The translations under genes were made by a program, and so were the position numbers. From Nocardiopsis prasina DSM 43845 (GTDB taxonomy: Bacteria > Actinomycetota > Actinomycetes > Streptosporangiales > Streptosporangiaceae): a stretch of 36,617 nucleotides of DNA. The notes under the pieces were generated by a model. The model was not told where the DNA came from and searched no databases. It worked only from the letters and a program-made list of their open reading frames with translations. Position 1 is the stretch's first letter; the number at the start of each line of letters is the position of its first letter. The DNA lies in NCBI RefSeq assembly GCF_000341265.1, contig NZ_ANAE01000082.1, positions 1 through 36,617 on the forward strand, given 5' to 3'. Positions 8,277 through 17,031 of the stretch are shown here, piece after piece.

Positions 8277-8659
8277 CATCCGACGAAGCCGCGTCGGAGG
8301 CCCGCTCCCCCCGAGGACGGCGCGCCCCAGCCACCGCGCTCTCGCCAGCGGGTCCGTCCGGGCTTCCCGGCCACGTTGGGGGTGGAAGGAGCCGACCCCG
8401 CACACCAAGGTCGGCCCACGAACCGCCCGCGCATGGGAGGACGGTCGGAGCAGTCCGGACCGCCGCCACTCACACTCGCCGGTGCTGCCCTTCGGCCCGG
8501 GGCGACGCGGCCAGGGGCGGGGCTCGCGAGGCGTCGACCGCGCGGAAGCGCCGTCGCGACCCACCACGGGCGCGGCCGGGTACCACCACAGGACGGCGCG
8601 GACAGCCCCGAATCCGAGCCAGGGCCGCGACCGCACCGCACCGAGGCCGTAGGTCGCAA
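8277..8659. other. Gene-free stretch between convergent genes
   Basis: 383 bases between the DUF418 stop and the stop of the minus-strand response regulator. It is very GC-rich, with only shadow open frames. I see no clear U-tailed terminator, repeat or RNA gene. Confidence 0.4.
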
Positions 8660-9382
8660 CTAGCCGAGGTACTCGGCGCGCACCGCGTAGATGGCGGCCT
8701 CCGTGCGGGAGTGCACCTGGAGCTTCTCCAGGATGTTGCGCACGTGGTTCTTCACGGTGTTCTCGGTGATGAAGAGGCGCTCACCGATCTCCCGGTTGTT
8801 CAGGGAGCGCGCCAGCAGCTTGAGCACCTCGGTCTCACGCGGGGTGAGCTCGGGGAGCGTGGGCGCGGCCTTGGGCGTGCGCTCCTGCTTGGCCAGCCCC
8901 GCGAACTCCCCGATGAGCTTGACGGCCATCGACGGATTGATGAAGGACCGCCCCTCCGCGATGGCCCGGACGGCGCGCGCGATGTCGGTGACGGCGATCT
9001 CCTTGAGCAGGTAGCCGGTGGCCCCCGCCTTGAGCGCCTCGAACAGGTCCGCCTCGTCCTCGCTCATGGTGAGCATGACGAACTTGACCTCGGGCACCGC
9101 CGCGCGAATCCTCGGGCAGGCCTCGATGCCCGTGGAGTTGGGCATCATCACGTCCATCAGCACCACGTCGGGCCGGAGTTCGGTGGCGAGCACGACCGCC
9201 TCGTCGCCGTCGGCGGCCTCACTGACCACATCGATATCGGCCTCGTCGTTGAGGACCGAAACCAGGCCCCTCCGGAAGAGCGCGTGGTCGTCCACCACGA
9301 GCACCCGGATGGGGGCCGCAGGTGCCGTCACCTCCTCCGAGGCATAGTTGAGCCGAGCGGGTGACAGGGAGTGGGGACTCAC
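8660..9382 (-). CDS. Orphan NarL/LuxR-family response regulator
   Basis: 240 residues from GTG 9382, chosen because AGGAG lies five bases upstream; longer in-frame starts (to 9460) have no ribosome site. About 25 residues precede the receiver domain (IRVLVVDDHALFRRG). It carries the phospho-acceptor Asp in VVLMDVMMPN, the Thr/Lys switch pair in VMLTMSED and GYLLKE, and a linker. The LuxR HTH follows with LTPRETEVLKLLARSLNNREIGERLF and the recognition helix TVKNHVRNILEKL. No histidine kinase is adjacent, so it is an orphan in this window. Close relatives are common single-copy regulators in actinomycetes. Confidence 0.9.
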   Translation of the reverse strand: MSPHSLSPARLNYASEEVTAPAAPIRVLVVDDHALFRRGLVSVLNDEADIDVVSEAADGDEAVVLATELRPDVVLMDVMMPNSTGIEACPRIRAAVPEVKFVMLTMSEDEADLFEALKAGATGYLLKEIAVTDIARAVRAIAEGRSFINPSMAVKLIGEFAGLAKQERTPKAAPTLPELTPRETEVLKLLARSLNNREIGERLFITENTVKNHVRNILEKLQVHSRTEAAIYAVRAEYLG

Positions 9383-9616
9383 CAGAACTCCTATTACGCA
9401 TAACCGAAATACCGGGCTTCCGGATCGGCTCGCTGACGGCGGTTCCGAGAATCCGGACAAAGGGGGAGTTCACTAGCGAATCCTCCCTCAGCGAGGCTCT
9501 CTCCACTGTCCCATAAGTGCTCAGAGAACGGTATGTGCTTGGAATTCTCCGCCGCCTTCCGGCATCAGTGAAGATCGGCGCCCATCGGCGACGTGCGCCC
9601 CCTCCACCCCGTCCCT

Positions 9617-10105
9617 CTACCCGGCTCCCGCCGCCTCCGCTCCCTCCCCCGCGTGCTCCAGGGCGGCCAGCGCGGTGACCGCCCCCAACTCCCAGCACGC
9701 CTCCCGGGCCTCGGAGCCCGGACGCCCCGTGACGGCCACCGGAGGCCGGTGTCGGTGCCATCCCATACCCTTGGCCACCGACTCCACCGAGCGGACCGCT
9801 CCGGAGGTGTCGTTGTCGCCGTGGACGTACAGTGCGTACGGAAGCCCCTGTGTGTCGACCTGCACGGGGTAGTAGACGGTGTCGAAGAAGTGCTTGAGGG
9901 CACCGGACATGTAGCCGATGTTGGCGGGGGTGCCGAGTACCACCGCGTCGGCTTCGAGCAGGTCCGCGGCGTTCGCGGAGAGTGCCGCCTTGACCTGCAC
10001 TCGTACGCCTTCGATATCGTCTGTTCGGGCGCCGTCGAGCACCGCGTCCAGCAGTTCCCTCGTGGCGGGTGAGACCGTGTGGTGAACGATGAGCAGTCGT
10101 GCCAT
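9617..10105 (-). CDS. Flavodoxin-like / NAD(P)H-dependent FMN-type oxidoreductase
   Basis: 162 residues from ATG 10105. The protein opens LLIVHHTVSPATRELLDAV, a flavodoxin-type phosphate-binding loop after the first strand. It then has ADAVVLGTPANIGYMSGALKHFFD, the second flavin-contact loop seen in NADPH-dependent FMN reductases and WrbA-like proteins. It is soluble, with no signal peptide. It stands alone, divergent from the DUF4352 gene across 90 bases. The redox partner is unknown. Much longer open frames upstream are shadow extensions through the divergent gene. Confidence 0.85.
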   Translation of the reverse strand: MARLLIVHHTVSPATRELLDAVLDGARTDDIEGVRVQVKAALSANAADLLEADAVVLGTPANIGYMSGALKHFFDTVYYPVQVDTQGLPYALYVHGDNDTSGAVRSVESVAKGMGWHRHRPPVAVTGRPGSEAREACWELGAVTALAALEHAGEGAEAAGAG

Positions 10106-10194
10106 GCCCCCCACAGTAGGCAGATCCCCCTCGCGTGGCCCGGTCACACGCTCCCGCTCACCGTGAGCTCCGCGCAAGGAAAGCCAAGGACCCC

Positions 10195-11160
10195 ATGAAT
10201 CAGCCTCCTCCCCACGGACAGGACCCGAACCAGGGTCCGCCCTACGGAACACCCAGCGGCGGACAGCCGCCCATGGATCCGCACAGTGGCGGCCAGCCCC
10301 CGATGGGCCCGCCTCCCGGCGGAATGCCTCCGGGCGGAATGCCCCCGGGCGGGATGCCCCCCGGCGGCCAGCCGCCCATGGGACCGCCTCCCGGGGGAAT
10401 GCCCCCCGGTGGCCCGGGCGGCCCCTACGGCGGCGGCCCGTACGGCGGCGACCCCTACGGCGGGGCACCCGGCCCCGGCTACGGCGGCGACCCGTACGGG
10501 GGCCAGTACGCGGGAGGCCAGTACGGCCCGCCCACTCCTCCCCCGTCCAAGGGCGGCGGCCCATGGCTGTGGATCAGCCTCGGCTGCGGCGGCCTCTTCG
10601 TCATCGGCGTGGCCCTGGTCGTGCTCCTCGTCTTCTTCCTCTCCGACGACGGCGACAACGGCTCGGACGACACCTCGGGCGACACCGGCGGCAGCTCGGA
10701 GTCCGAGGGCTCCAGCGAGACCGCCGGCAGCACCAGCACCGGCCTCGGCACCGAGGAACGCTCCAACCCGGACATGCCGGGGGTCGGTGAGGAGGTCAGC
10801 CACAACGGCATGGTCTTCAGCATCGTGGAGATCGAGGTCGGCGCCGAGGTCCCGGGGTACACCCCCTACGGCGAGTACGTGGTGGTGTACGTCCAGGTCA
10901 GCCCGGACGGCAACGACGACATCGAGTTCTGGCGCGACGAGCAGCACCTGTACGACTCCAGCGGCACGGCCATCCCGGAGGACTACGTCGCCACGGAGGA
11001 CTTCGACGACGACTTCCGGATGGACGTCCCCGTCTCTCCGGGTGACTCCGAGACCGTGCCGATCGTCTTCGACGTCGAGGACCCCTCGGACATCTCGCAC
11101 ATGGGCCTGAGCGCCGAATTCCTGGGCGGCGACGAGGTCGAGGTGGACGTCACCGGCTGA
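10195..11160 (+). CDS. DUF4352 protein with Pro/Gly-rich N-terminus and one membrane anchor
   Basis: 321 residues from ATG 10195, with AAGGA just upstream. Residues 1-118 are a Pro/Gly/Met/Tyr-rich tail with several PPGGMPPGG-type repeats and YGGDPYGG repeats. A single membrane segment (about 122-147) follows, then an acidic Ser/Gly/Thr linker (148-190). The extracytoplasmic DUF4352 beta domain (about 195-320) has VGEEVSHNGMVFSIVEIE and a conserved ending. The layout is typical of Nocardiopsaceae membrane-anchored surface proteins; the cytosolic repeats may be an interaction tail. Function is unknown. A strong hairpin follows the stop. A GTG at 10135 would add 20 residues but lacks support. 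Confidence 0.85.
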   Translation: MNQPPPHGQDPNQGPPYGTPSGGQPPMDPHSGGQPPMGPPPGGMPPGGMPPGGMPPGGQPPMGPPPGGMPPGGPGGPYGGGPYGGDPYGGAPGPGYGGDPYGGQYAGGQYGPPTPPPSKGGGPWLWISLGCGGLFVIGVALVVLLVFFLSDDGDNGSDDTSGDTGGSSESEGSSETAGSTSTGLGTEERSNPDMPGVGEEVSHNGMVFSIVEIEVGAEVPGYTPYGEYVVVYVQVSPDGNDDIEFWRDEQHLYDSSGTAIPEDYVATEDFDDDFRMDVPVSPGDSETVPIVFDVEDPSDISHMGLSAEFLGGDEVEVDVTG

Positions 11161-11172
11161 CCCGCTCCCGCC

Positions 11173-11213
11173 GACTGAGGGCGGCCGGGCACCGCGCCCG
11201 GTCGCCCTCAGTC
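11173..11213 (+). terminator. Hairpin terminator after the DUF4352 gene
   Basis: Stem GACTGAGGGCGGCCGGGC pairs with its near-perfect reverse complement ending CGCCCTCAGTC (one mismatch) around a short ACCGC loop, 12 bases after the stop codon. No U-run follows, as is usual in high-GC actinomycetes. Confidence 0.8.
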
Positions 11214-11367
11214 ATGTGTGCGAAGGCATGAAATCAGCAGCCACAGCACGGTGAAACCTGTCACTTCCTCTGAATTGATTTCGCCACACAAAGGACATAG
11301 GTGAACTGTGGCCACGGGGGTGAATAAGGTTCACCCGTTTCTTTCCAAGTACCTCGGATGTCGGACG

Positions 11368-11397
11368 TTGACCGGCCATTCTCCTCTTACCTAAGGT
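11368..11397 (+). promoter_or_regulatory. Sigma-70-type promoter of the pyrimidine-degradation operon
   Basis: TTGACC (11368-11373), an 18-base spacer, and TAAGGT (11392-11397) match the main housekeeping sigma consensus of actinomycetes. It lies about 140 bases before the first gene. A weaker candidate lies upstream (TTGATT about 11275, then TAGGTG). An AT-rich patch at 11215-11340 could hold an operator. Confidence 0.6.
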
Positions 11398-11538
11398 GCG
11401 ACCTCTACAACGCGCCGTCCCACTCGCAGGCGGTCTCCCCCGAAAAGCGGGAACCGGTGCGAAAGGGCCGTACGCGGTTGTACCAGGCGTTCTGAGCCGC
11501 CCGTGTTCCGGGCGGCGCTCGAAGAGGAGCGAGGGACC

Positions 11539-12381
11539 ATGCCGAACACCGTCCGGGCCGCACTCGTACAGACCGAGTGGACCGGTGACGCCGAATCGAT
11601 GATGGCCGCCCACGAGAAGTACGCGCGGGACGCCGCCGCCCAGGGAGCCGGGGTGATCGGCTTCCAGGAGGTCTTCAACGCCCCCTACTTCTGCCAGGTG
11701 CAGGAACCCGAACACCACCGCTGGGCCGAGCCCGTCCCCGACGGTCCCACCGTCACCCGGTTCAGCGCCCTGGCCAGGGAACTGAACATGGTCATGGTGC
11801 TGCCGGTCTTCGAGGTCGAGAAGCCCGGCTTCTACTACAACACCGCCGCCGTCATCGACGCGGACGGCACGTACCTCGGCAAGTACCGCAAGCACCACAT
11901 CCCGCAGGTCAAGGGCTTCTGGGAGAAGTACTACTTCCGCCCCGGCAACCTCGGCTGGCCCGTGTTCGACACGGCGGTCGGCAGGATCGGCGTGTACATC
12001 TGCTACGACCGGCACTTCCCCGAGGGGTGGCGCGCGCTCGGCCTGGCCGGGGCCCAGCTGGTCTACAACCCCTCCGCCACCAGCCGGGGCCTGTCCGCCT
12101 ACCTGTGGAAACTGGAGCAGCCCGCCGCAGCCGTGGCCAACGAGTACTTCGTGGCGGCCATCAACCGGGTCGGGGTCGAGGAGTACGGCGACAACGACTT
12201 CTACGGAAGCAGCTACTTCGTGGACCCCCGCGGACAGTTCGTCGGCGACGTCGCCTCCGACACCGCGGCCGAGCTGGTCGTGCGCGACCTCGACCTCGAC
12301 CTGGTCGACGAGGTCCGCCAGCAGTGGGCGTTCTACCGCGACCGCAGGCCCGACGCCTACGGGCCGCTGGTGGAGGGGTAA
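11539..12381 (+). CDS. Nitrilase-superfamily N-carbamoyl-beta-alanine amidohydrolase (beta-ureidopropionase)
   Basis: 280 residues from ATG 11539 (GAGGAG upstream). The carbon-nitrogen hydrolase triad is visible: E44 in GFQEVF, K118 in KYRKHHIP and C155 in VYICYDRHFPEGWR, with the secondary Glu E129 in GFWEKYYF. It should hydrolyse N-carbamoyl-beta-alanine (or the beta-aminoisobutyrate analogue) to the beta-amino acid, CO2 and ammonia in the cytoplasm, the last step of reductive pyrimidine breakdown. This assignment rests on the dihydropyrimidinase gene four bases downstream. By sequence alone it could also be a D-carbamoylase or another ureide amidohydrolase. It is the first gene of the operon. 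Confidence 0.88.
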   Translation: MPNTVRAALVQTEWTGDAESMMAAHEKYARDAAAQGAGVIGFQEVFNAPYFCQVQEPEHHRWAEPVPDGPTVTRFSALARELNMVMVLPVFEVEKPGFYYNTAAVIDADGTYLGKYRKHHIPQVKGFWEKYYFRPGNLGWPVFDTAVGRIGVYICYDRHFPEGWRALGLAGAQLVYNPSATSRGLSAYLWKLEQPAAAVANEYFVAAINRVGVEEYGDNDFYGSSYFVDPRGQFVGDVASDTAAELVVRDLDLDLVDEVRQQWAFYRDRRPDAYGPLVEG

Positions 12382-12385
12382 GGCC

Positions 12386-13792
12386 ATGACCCGAACCCTC
12401 ATCAGCGGCGGCCTCGTGGTCACCGCCTCCGAGGAAGTGGAGGCGGACGTCCTCGTCGAGGACGGCAAGGTGGCCGCGCTCGCCCTGCGCGGCAGCGACC
12501 CGGCCCGCGCCTGGGCGGAGAGCGGCGCCCGGACCATCGACGCCACAGGCCACTACGTCGTCCCGGGCGGCGTGGACGGCCACACCCACATGGAGATGCC
12601 CTTCGGCGGCACCCAATCCGCCGACACCTTCGAGACCGGCACCCGCGCCGCCGCCTGGGGCGGCACCACCACCATCGTCGACTTCGCCATCCAGCGGCCC
12701 GGCGAGTCCGTGCGCTCCGGGGTGGACGCGTGGATGGCCAAGGCCGACGGCAACTGCGCGATCGACTACGCCTTCCACGCGATCCTGTCCGACGTCAACG
12801 AGTCCTCCCTCAAGGAGATGGACGTCCTCGTCGACGAGGGCATCACCTCGTTCAAGCTGTTCATGGCCTACCCGGGCGTGTTCTACAGCGACGACGGGCA
12901 GATCCTGCGGGCCATGCAGCGCGGCGCCGCCAACGGCGCGCTCACCATGATGCACGCGGAGAACGGCATCGCCATCGACGTGCTGGTGGAGCAGGCCCTG
13001 GCCGAGGGCCGGACCGACCCCCGGTACCACGGCGAGGTGCGCAGGGCGCTGCTGGAGTCGGAGGCCACTCACCGCGCCATCCAGCTGGCCCGGGTGGCGG
13101 GGGCGCCGCTGTACGTCGTGCACGTGTCCGCCACCGAGGCCGTGGCCGAGCTGGCCCGCGCTCGCGACCTCGGCCTCAACGTGTTCGGCGAGACCTGCCC
13201 GCAGTACCTGTTCCTGTCCACGGACAACCTCGCCGAGCCCGGGTTCGAGGGCGCCAAGTACGTGTGCTCCACACCGCTGCGCCCCAGTGAGCACCAGGAG
13301 CACCTGTGGCGGGCGCTGCGCACCAACGACCTGTCCGTGGTCTCCACCGACCACTGCCCGTTCTGCTTCGTCGGGCAGAAGGACCTGGGTGTGGGCGACT
13401 TCTCGAAGATCCCCAACGGCATGCCGGGGGTGGAGCACCGGATGGACCTGCTGCACCAGGCCGTGGTGGAGGGGCACATCAGCCGCCGCCGGTGGATCGA
13501 GCTGGCCTGCGCGACCCCGGCGCGCATGTTCGGGATGTACCCGCGGAAGGGCACGGTGGCGCCGGGCGCCGACGCCGACCTGGTGGTCTACGACCCGCAT
13601 GCGGAGCAGACCCTCTCGGCCGCCACCCACCACATGAACGTGGACTACTCCGCCTACGAGGGCAGGCGGGTTACCGGCCGGGCCCGCACCGTGCTCTCAC
13701 GCGGCCGCGTGATCGTGGACGAGGGTTCCTACCTGGGCGCGGCCGGTGACGGCTCCTACGTGCCCCGGTCCACCTGCCAGTACCTGGTCTGA
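12386..13792 (+). CDS. hydA: Dihydropyrimidinase (D-hydantoinase family)
   Basis: 468 residues. It is an amidohydrolase with all binuclear-zinc ligands in place: H66 and H68 in DGHTHMEMPF, the carbamylated K157 in GITSFKLFMAYPG, H190 in MMHAENG, H246 in VVHVSA and D322 in STDHCPF. It opens dihydrouracil or dihydrothymine to the N-carbamoyl beta-amino acid, which feeds the enzyme encoded just upstream. Only four bases separate the two genes, and the ribosome binding site (GGAGGG) sits inside the end of the first. Length and motifs are standard for the family. Hydantoins are possible additional substrates. Confidence 0.93.
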   Translation: MTRTLISGGLVVTASEEVEADVLVEDGKVAALALRGSDPARAWAESGARTIDATGHYVVPGGVDGHTHMEMPFGGTQSADTFETGTRAAAWGGTTTIVDFAIQRPGESVRSGVDAWMAKADGNCAIDYAFHAILSDVNESSLKEMDVLVDEGITSFKLFMAYPGVFYSDDGQILRAMQRGAANGALTMMHAENGIAIDVLVEQALAEGRTDPRYHGEVRRALLESEATHRAIQLARVAGAPLYVVHVSATEAVAELARARDLGLNVFGETCPQYLFLSTDNLAEPGFEGAKYVCSTPLRPSEHQEHLWRALRTNDLSVVSTDHCPFCFVGQKDLGVGDFSKIPNGMPGVEHRMDLLHQAVVEGHISRRRWIELACATPARMFGMYPRKGTVAPGADADLVVYDPHAEQTLSAATHHMNVDYSAYEGRRVTGRARTVLSRGRVIVDEGSYLGAAGDGSYVPRSTCQYLV

Positions 13793-13804
13793 GGAGGCAC
13801 ACAC

Positions 13805-14830
13805 ATGGACTTCGGAATCGTCCTCCAAACGGACCCGCCCGCCGACCTCCTGGTCGAGCGGATGGTCCGCGCGGAACAACACGGCTTCTCCCACGGGTGG
13901 ACGTTCGACTCGGTGGTGCTCTGGCAGGAGCCCTTCGTCATCCACAGCCGCGTGCTGGAGCGGACCGAGAGGATGGTGCTCGGCCCGATGGTCACCAACC
14001 CGAGCACCCGCTCGTGGGAGGTGACGGCCTCGCTGTTCGCCACCCTGAACGACATGTACGGCAACCGGACCGTCTGCGGGATCGGCCGCGGGGACTCCGC
14101 GATGCGCGTGGCGGGACGCAAACCCGCCACTCTGGCCCGGCTGTCCGAGGCGATGACGGCTACCAAGAACCTCGCCGAGGGCCGTGACGCGCTGGTGGAC
14201 GGTGCCAGCATGCGTATCCCGTGGGTGCGCGAGGGCTCCCTGCCCATGTGGATGGGCGCGTACGGACCCAAGGCACTGGAGCTGGTGGGCCGCGAGGCGG
14301 ACGGATTCATCCTCCAGCTCGCCGACCCCTACCTCACCGAGTGGATGGTGCGGGCCGTGCGCACCGCCGCTGTGGAGGCGGGGCGCGACCCCGGCGACGT
14401 GAAGGTGTGCGTGGCCGCGCCCGCCTACGTCACCGACGGATCGGACGAGGGGCTGGCGCACGGCCGCGAACAGTGCCGCTGGTTCGGGGGGATGGTCGGC
14501 AACCACGTCGCCGACCTCGTGGCCCGGTACGGCGAGCGCTCGGACATGGTGCCCCAGGAACTCACCGACTACGTGAAGGCCCGACAGGGCTACGACTACA
14601 GCCACCACGGCCGGGTGGACAACCCGGACACGGACTTCGTGCCCGACGGAATCGTGGACCGGTTCTGCCTGGTCGGTCCGGTGTCCGAGCACGTGGAGAA
14701 GCTGGAGCGGCTGCGCGCCGTGGGCGTGGACCAGTTCGCGGTCTACGCCATGCACGGCGACGTGGACGGAGTGATCGACACCTACGGCCGGGAGGTCATC
14801 CCGGCGCTGTCCGGGGAAGTCGTGTCCTGA
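13805..14830 (+). CDS. LLM-class flavin/F420-dependent oxidoreductase of the TIGR03842 type
   Basis: 341 residues from ATG 13805, with AGGAGG nine bases upstream. It is a luciferase-like TIM barrel: MDFGIVLQTDPP opening, FDSVVLWQEPF, TNPSTRSWEVTASLFATLND, and the GIGRGDSAMR region expected for flavin/F420 phosphate contacts. TIGR03842-type proteins are typically encoded beside dihydropyrimidinase. The enzyme is the only plausible redox step in this operon, so it may carry out the dihydropyrimidine-forming reduction or act on a downstream product. That role is inferred; F420 versus FMN cannot be decided from sequence alone. It is third in the operon and followed by a strong terminator. Confidence 0.85.
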   Translation: MDFGIVLQTDPPADLLVERMVRAEQHGFSHGWTFDSVVLWQEPFVIHSRVLERTERMVLGPMVTNPSTRSWEVTASLFATLNDMYGNRTVCGIGRGDSAMRVAGRKPATLARLSEAMTATKNLAEGRDALVDGASMRIPWVREGSLPMWMGAYGPKALELVGREADGFILQLADPYLTEWMVRAVRTAAVEAGRDPGDVKVCVAAPAYVTDGSDEGLAHGREQCRWFGGMVGNHVADLVARYGERSDMVPQELTDYVKARQGYDYSHHGRVDNPDTDFVPDGIVDRFCLVGPVSEHVEKLERLRAVGVDQFAVYAMHGDVDGVIDTYGREVIPALSGEVVS

Positions 14831-14844
14831 CACAGTTCCCCGCC

Positions 14845-14874
14845 CGCGCGGGCCGTTCCCCCACGGCCCGCGCG
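14845..14874 (+). terminator. Perfect 12-bp hairpin after the oxidoreductase gene
   Basis: CGCGCGGGCCGT (14845-14856) pairs perfectly with ACGGCCCGCGCG (14863-14874) around a six-base loop, 14 bases after the stop. It probably reduces read-through into the transporter gene. Confidence 0.8.
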
Positions 14875-15038
14875 GCGTCAGCAAGACACGGATGACGTGC
14901 GAAGATATTCGGTGGCCTGGAACAGATCCGGATATTTCGGGTGTGCCCCGGGGTCCCGCCACAGGCCGCACACGCTCGGGCCCAGCGCCGCGCCCGCGCA
15001 CCCCGCTCCCCGTCAGCACCACGAAACACAGGTGTCCC

Positions 15039-16604
15039 GTGTCCCACCCACCATCCACGCCAGAGTCAACGTCCCAGGTCGTCCACCCCGACGGCCGCGT
15101 GTCGATGCCCGAGGGCACCACGCTCCCCGACAGCCCGTTCGTCAACGACGACCTCCAGCCCGTCCCGATGTCCAAGCGGACCTGGGGCACCGGGAGCTTC
15201 ACCGCCCTGTGGGTGAGCATGTCCGTGAGCATCCCGGCGTGGACGCTGGCCAGCGGGCTGATCGCCGCCGGGATGGACTGGCGCCAGGCCATGGTCACGA
15301 TCATCCTGGGCAACCTCGTGGTGCTGCTGCCGATGGTGCTGACCGGACACGCGGGCGCGAAGTACGGCATCCCCTTCCCGGTGTTCGCGCGGTCCTCCTT
15401 CGGGCTGCGCGGCGCGAACCTGCCCGCGCTCCTGCGCGGCGCGGTGGCCTGCGGGTGGTTCGGCATCCAGACGTGGGTCGGCGGTCAGGGCGTGTACGTC
15501 CTGGCCGGTCGCCTGTTCGGTGACTCCTGGACCGACGCCGCCGGGTTCGGCGGTTACCCGTGGACGCTGTGGCTGTCCTTCGGGCTGTTCTGGCTGGTGC
15601 AGGTCGCCATCATCCTGTGGGGCATGGAGGGCGTGCGCAAACTCCAGGTGTGGGCGGCGCCGCTGATGGCCGTCGGCGGCGTGGCGCTGCTCGTGTGGAT
15701 GGCCGTGGAGGCGGGCGGCTTCGGCCCGATGCTCAGCACGGAGAACAGCCTCGGCTGGGGACCGTCGTTCTGGGTGCTGTTCTTCCCCTCGCTCATGGGC
15801 GTGATCGGTTACTGGGCGACCCTGACCCTGAACATCAGCGACTTCACCCGGTTCGCCTCCTCGCAGCGCTCGCAGGTCGTGGGCCAGTCCCTGGGCCTGC
15901 CCACCACGATGACGCTGTTCTCGCTCATCGCCGTGATGGTGACCGCGGGGACCTCCGTCGTGTACGGCGCGGCGCTGTGGAACCCGATCGACGTCGTGAA
16001 CCAGATGGGCAGCGGGATCGGCCTGCTGTTCGCGATCTTCGTCGTGCTGCTGGCGACCGTGTCCACCAACATCGCCGCGAACCTGGTCGGCCCGGCCTAC
16101 GACCTGGCCAACCTGAAGCCCAACTGGTTCAGCTTCCGGGTGGGCGCGATCACCACGTCCTTCCTGGGGGTCATGATCTTCCCGTGGAAGCTCATGGAGG
16201 ACGAGAACGTCTACATCTTCGCGTGGCTGGGCACCGTCGGCAGCCTGCTCGGGGCCGTCGCGGGCATCCTCCTCGCCGACTACTGGCTGCTGCGCCGGAC
16301 CCGGGTGAACCTGCCCGCGCTCTACACGCGCGGCTCCGAGTACTGGTACTCGCGCGGCTGGAACTGGCGCGCGCTGGTCGCCTTCGGTGTGGGCGCCCTG
16401 CTGGCCGTGGGCGGCGCCGACCTCCCGGTGGGCTCCGGAGGTCCGTTCATCGGCTTCCTCGCGCCGCTCGCCGACTACGGCTGGGTGGTGGCCCTGGTCA
16501 GCGCACTGCTGCTGCACTGGGGGCTGGGCCGGTTCCTCCCGGACCGCCGCCAGCGGGAGGCCGACCTCACCGCCACGGGCCGGGCCACCGAACCCGCCGC
16601 CTGA
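15039..16604 (+). CDS. NCS1-family nucleobase/allantoin permease
   Basis: About 521 residues from GTG 15039 (ATG 15105 is a possible shorter start). Roughly twelve membrane segments are predicted. The NCS1 signature is clear: GIPFPVFARSSFGLRG followed by LLRGAVACGWFGIQTWVGG, and further on YWATLTLNISDFTRFA. It should import uracil, thymine, hydantoin or a related base with a cation, supplying the degradation enzymes encoded upstream. It is separated from them by a terminator and about 200 bases that contain two AT-rich GATATTCGG/GATATTTCGG direct repeats (about 14910-14942), so it may have its own promoter. Substrate is inferred from context. Confidence 0.9.
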   Translation: MSHPPSTPESTSQVVHPDGRVSMPEGTTLPDSPFVNDDLQPVPMSKRTWGTGSFTALWVSMSVSIPAWTLASGLIAAGMDWRQAMVTIILGNLVVLLPMVLTGHAGAKYGIPFPVFARSSFGLRGANLPALLRGAVACGWFGIQTWVGGQGVYVLAGRLFGDSWTDAAGFGGYPWTLWLSFGLFWLVQVAIILWGMEGVRKLQVWAAPLMAVGGVALLVWMAVEAGGFGPMLSTENSLGWGPSFWVLFFPSLMGVIGYWATLTLNISDFTRFASSQRSQVVGQSLGLPTTMTLFSLIAVMVTAGTSVVYGAALWNPIDVVNQMGSGIGLLFAIFVVLLATVSTNIAANLVGPAYDLANLKPNWFSFRVGAITTSFLGVMIFPWKLMEDENVYIFAWLGTVGSLLGAVAGILLADYWLLRRTRVNLPALYTRGSEYWYSRGWNWRALVAFGVGALLAVGGADLPVGSGGPFIGFLAPLADYGWVVALVSALLLHWGLGRFLPDRRQREADLTATGRATEPAA

Positions 16605-16630
16605 CCCCGCGCCTCCCGGCGATCACCGAG

Positions 16631-16661
16631 CTGAGCGTGTCCTCGATGAGGGCACGCTCAG
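16631..16661 (+). terminator. Hairpin terminator after the NCS1 transporter
   Basis: CTGAGCGTG pairs with CACGCTCAG, and inside it CCTC pairs with GAGG around a GAT loop, 26 bases after the stop. TCGTTT follows on the plus strand. Confidence 0.75.
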
Positions 16662-16684
16662 TCGTTTCCACCGGAACCCGGAGA

Positions 16685-16834
16685 CCTCGCCGCCCCGCAG
16701 GCCCTCTTCCCTCCCCGTACTAGCTCGCCGTCGCAAGCCGTCCTCCGACTGCCCGCAGTAGCTCGCCGCCACAGGCCGTCCTCCTGCTCCCCGCACGACC
16801 TCGCCGCCGCAGGTCCTCTTCCCTCCCCGCACGA
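16685..16834. repeat. Four imperfect tandem repeats of 38/38/38/36 bp
   Basis: Units start at 16685, 16723, 16761 and 16799, each with CCTCGCCGCC or GCTCGCCG and each ending in CCCGCACGA, CCCGCAGTA or CCCGTACTA. A fifth partial unit (CCTCG) starts at 16835. The array is non-coding on my reading: the minus-strand frames across it are repeat translations only. No spacers are present, so it is not CRISPR. Unit variation suggests an old expansion. It lies in a 750-base gene-free gap, of which 16862-17353 holds only a weak promoter candidate. Confidence 0.8.
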
Positions 16835-17001
16835 CCTCGAAGGGACGAACCGGAGTCCTGCGACAGCCTCCTCATGTTCGGCTGAGGCCGCTCCGCGACC
16901 GCCCGGCACCGGAACCATGTGTCTCGCGACACACCGGGAACGGGCCCGTGTCAGGGGCCGACCCACGGGACAGAGCGTGCCGAACAGCACGGCATGTTTC
17001 G

Positions 17002-17031
17002 TTGTTTTCCGTGGTCAGAGGGGGGTAACGT
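17002..17031 (+). promoter_or_regulatory. Candidate promoter of the CDP-ribitol synthase gene
   Basis: TTGTTT (17002-17007), an 18-base spacer and TAACGT (17026-17031) lie about 320 bases before the gene, implying a long leader. The -35 match is modest, so this is tentative. Confidence 0.3.

Noticed and set aside
6677..9364. An 895-codon plus-strand open frame
   Set aside because: It crosses the kinase start, the DUF418 gene in another frame and the orphan response regulator; low-complexity Arg/Gly/Pro translation.
12161..13633. Long minus-strand open frames over the amidohydrolase and dihydropyrimidinase genes
   Set aside because: Antisense shadows; the plus-strand proteins have complete catalytic residues.
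16685..16834. CRISPR array
   Set aside because: Repeats are directly adjacent with no spacers and no cas genes nearby.
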